Source of the DNA: Dehalococcoidia bacterium
GTDB lineage: Bacteria > Chloroflexota > Dehalococcoidia > JACPQF01
Reading direction: 5' to 3'
Length of the DNA stretch: 5,152 nucleotides
Assembly (NCBI GenBank): GCA_030650265.1
Contig: JAUSEJ010001026.1
Location: 1 to 5,152, forward strand
A model generated the notes under the pieces. It did no database searches and had not been told where the DNA came from. It saw only the letters and a program-made list of their open reading frames with translations. Positions 4,839 through 5,152 of this stretch are shown here, in pieces. Position 1 is the first letter of the stretch. Each line of letters starts with the position of its first letter. The translations under genes and the position numbers were made by a program.

Positions 4839-5152
4839 ATGTCAGAAACATCGAACCCGACGAACGAATCGAACTCACAGGTCCTCGATCACACTGTTAG
4901 GAACATGCTTCCTGACCGCAATGTGGTAAAGGTAAGCGTCATCATACCTGCTTGGAACGAGGAGCCAAACCTTGTTCATGTGCTGCCACGGATCCCAGCC
5001 TGGATCCACGAAGAGATTCTAGTTGATGGCGGCTCCACAGACGGGACGCGTGATACGGCCAGAAGGTTGTGGCCAACCAGGAATATCGAGTCGCTCATTG
5101 AGGGCGAATCGAGCAGCGCACAAGTCTCTCGAGAGGCAGAAGCAGAGCGAAG
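4839..5152 (+). CDS. Family 2 glycosyltransferase, N-terminal part (runs off the window)
   Basis: The 104 codons visible begin at ATG 4839, nine bases after AGGAG (4825-4829). After a polar 30-residue N-terminus comes the GT-A fold signature: the first strand VSVIIPAWNEEPNL at 32-45, which binds the nucleotide sugar, then EILVDGGSTDGT at 59-70, the second strand and nucleotide-binding Asp, followed by RDTARRLWP. This is the pattern of dolichyl-phosphate-mannose-synthase-like family 2 enzymes, which pass a sugar from a nucleotide donor to a lipid or polysaccharide acceptor at the membrane. The catalytic DxD and the C-terminus lie beyond the window, so the substrate cannot be given. After residue 80 the usual EGRGKGxAL segment is not visible; it reads IEGESSSAQVSREAEAER, either divergence or a sequence problem near the end. 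The long upstream leader or decayed gene at 4559-4826 is the nearest neighbour. Confidence 0.85.
   Translation, partial: MSETSNPTNESNSQVLDHTVRNMLPDRNVVKVSVIIPAWNEEPNLVHVLPRIPAWIHEEILVDGGSTDGTRDTARRLWPTRNIESLIEGESSSAQVSREAEAER

Overview
The window looks like a chromosomal segment of a bacterium, most plausibly a Chloroflexota member (moderate to low confidence). The inference rests on the double zinc-ribbon protein with a CxxC-x17-CxxC unit and Gly-rich tails, the short FMN split-barrel protein, a RpoD-like sigma factor without region 1.1, and class II fructose bisphosphatase (GlpX) on mixed-GC DNA. I see no mobile element, CRISPR array, tRNA or rRNA.

Layout. 1-102: leader with an inverted repeat and a candidate promoter. 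103-2330 (+): four same-strand genes, each with its own ribosome binding site. They encode a small bitopic membrane protein, an RpoD-like sigma factor, a second small bitopic membrane protein and a short pyridoxamine-phosphate-oxidase-like protein. 2331-2483: a convergent intergenic region that is almost entirely three successive hairpins, one of them an 18-bp perfect stem. 2484-3476 (-): glpX, with a likely GTG start. 3477-3843: glpX leader with a perfect TATAAT, then a hairpin that pairs fully only in minus-strand RNA. 3844-4248 (-): the zinc-ribbon protein, with a 27-bp tandem duplication near its C-terminus. 4249-4838: a divergent control region with two outward promoters that share the -35 hexamer TTGCGC and 17-nt spacing, followed by what looks like a decayed zinc-ribbon gene. 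4839-5152 (+): the 5' part of a family 2 glycosyltransferase, cut by the window edge.

How the genes work together. GlpX supplies the fructose-1,6-bisphosphate to fructose-6-phosphate step of gluconeogenesis. The four plus-strand genes may be co-transcribed, which would join a sigma factor to two single-pass membrane proteins of unknown role; that link is inference from gene order only. The zinc-ribbon protein and the glycosyltransferase are divergently transcribed from a shared control region. The least ordinary items are the sigma/small-membrane-protein cluster, the hairpin-filled convergent region, and the candidate zinc-ribbon pseudogene at 4559-4826.
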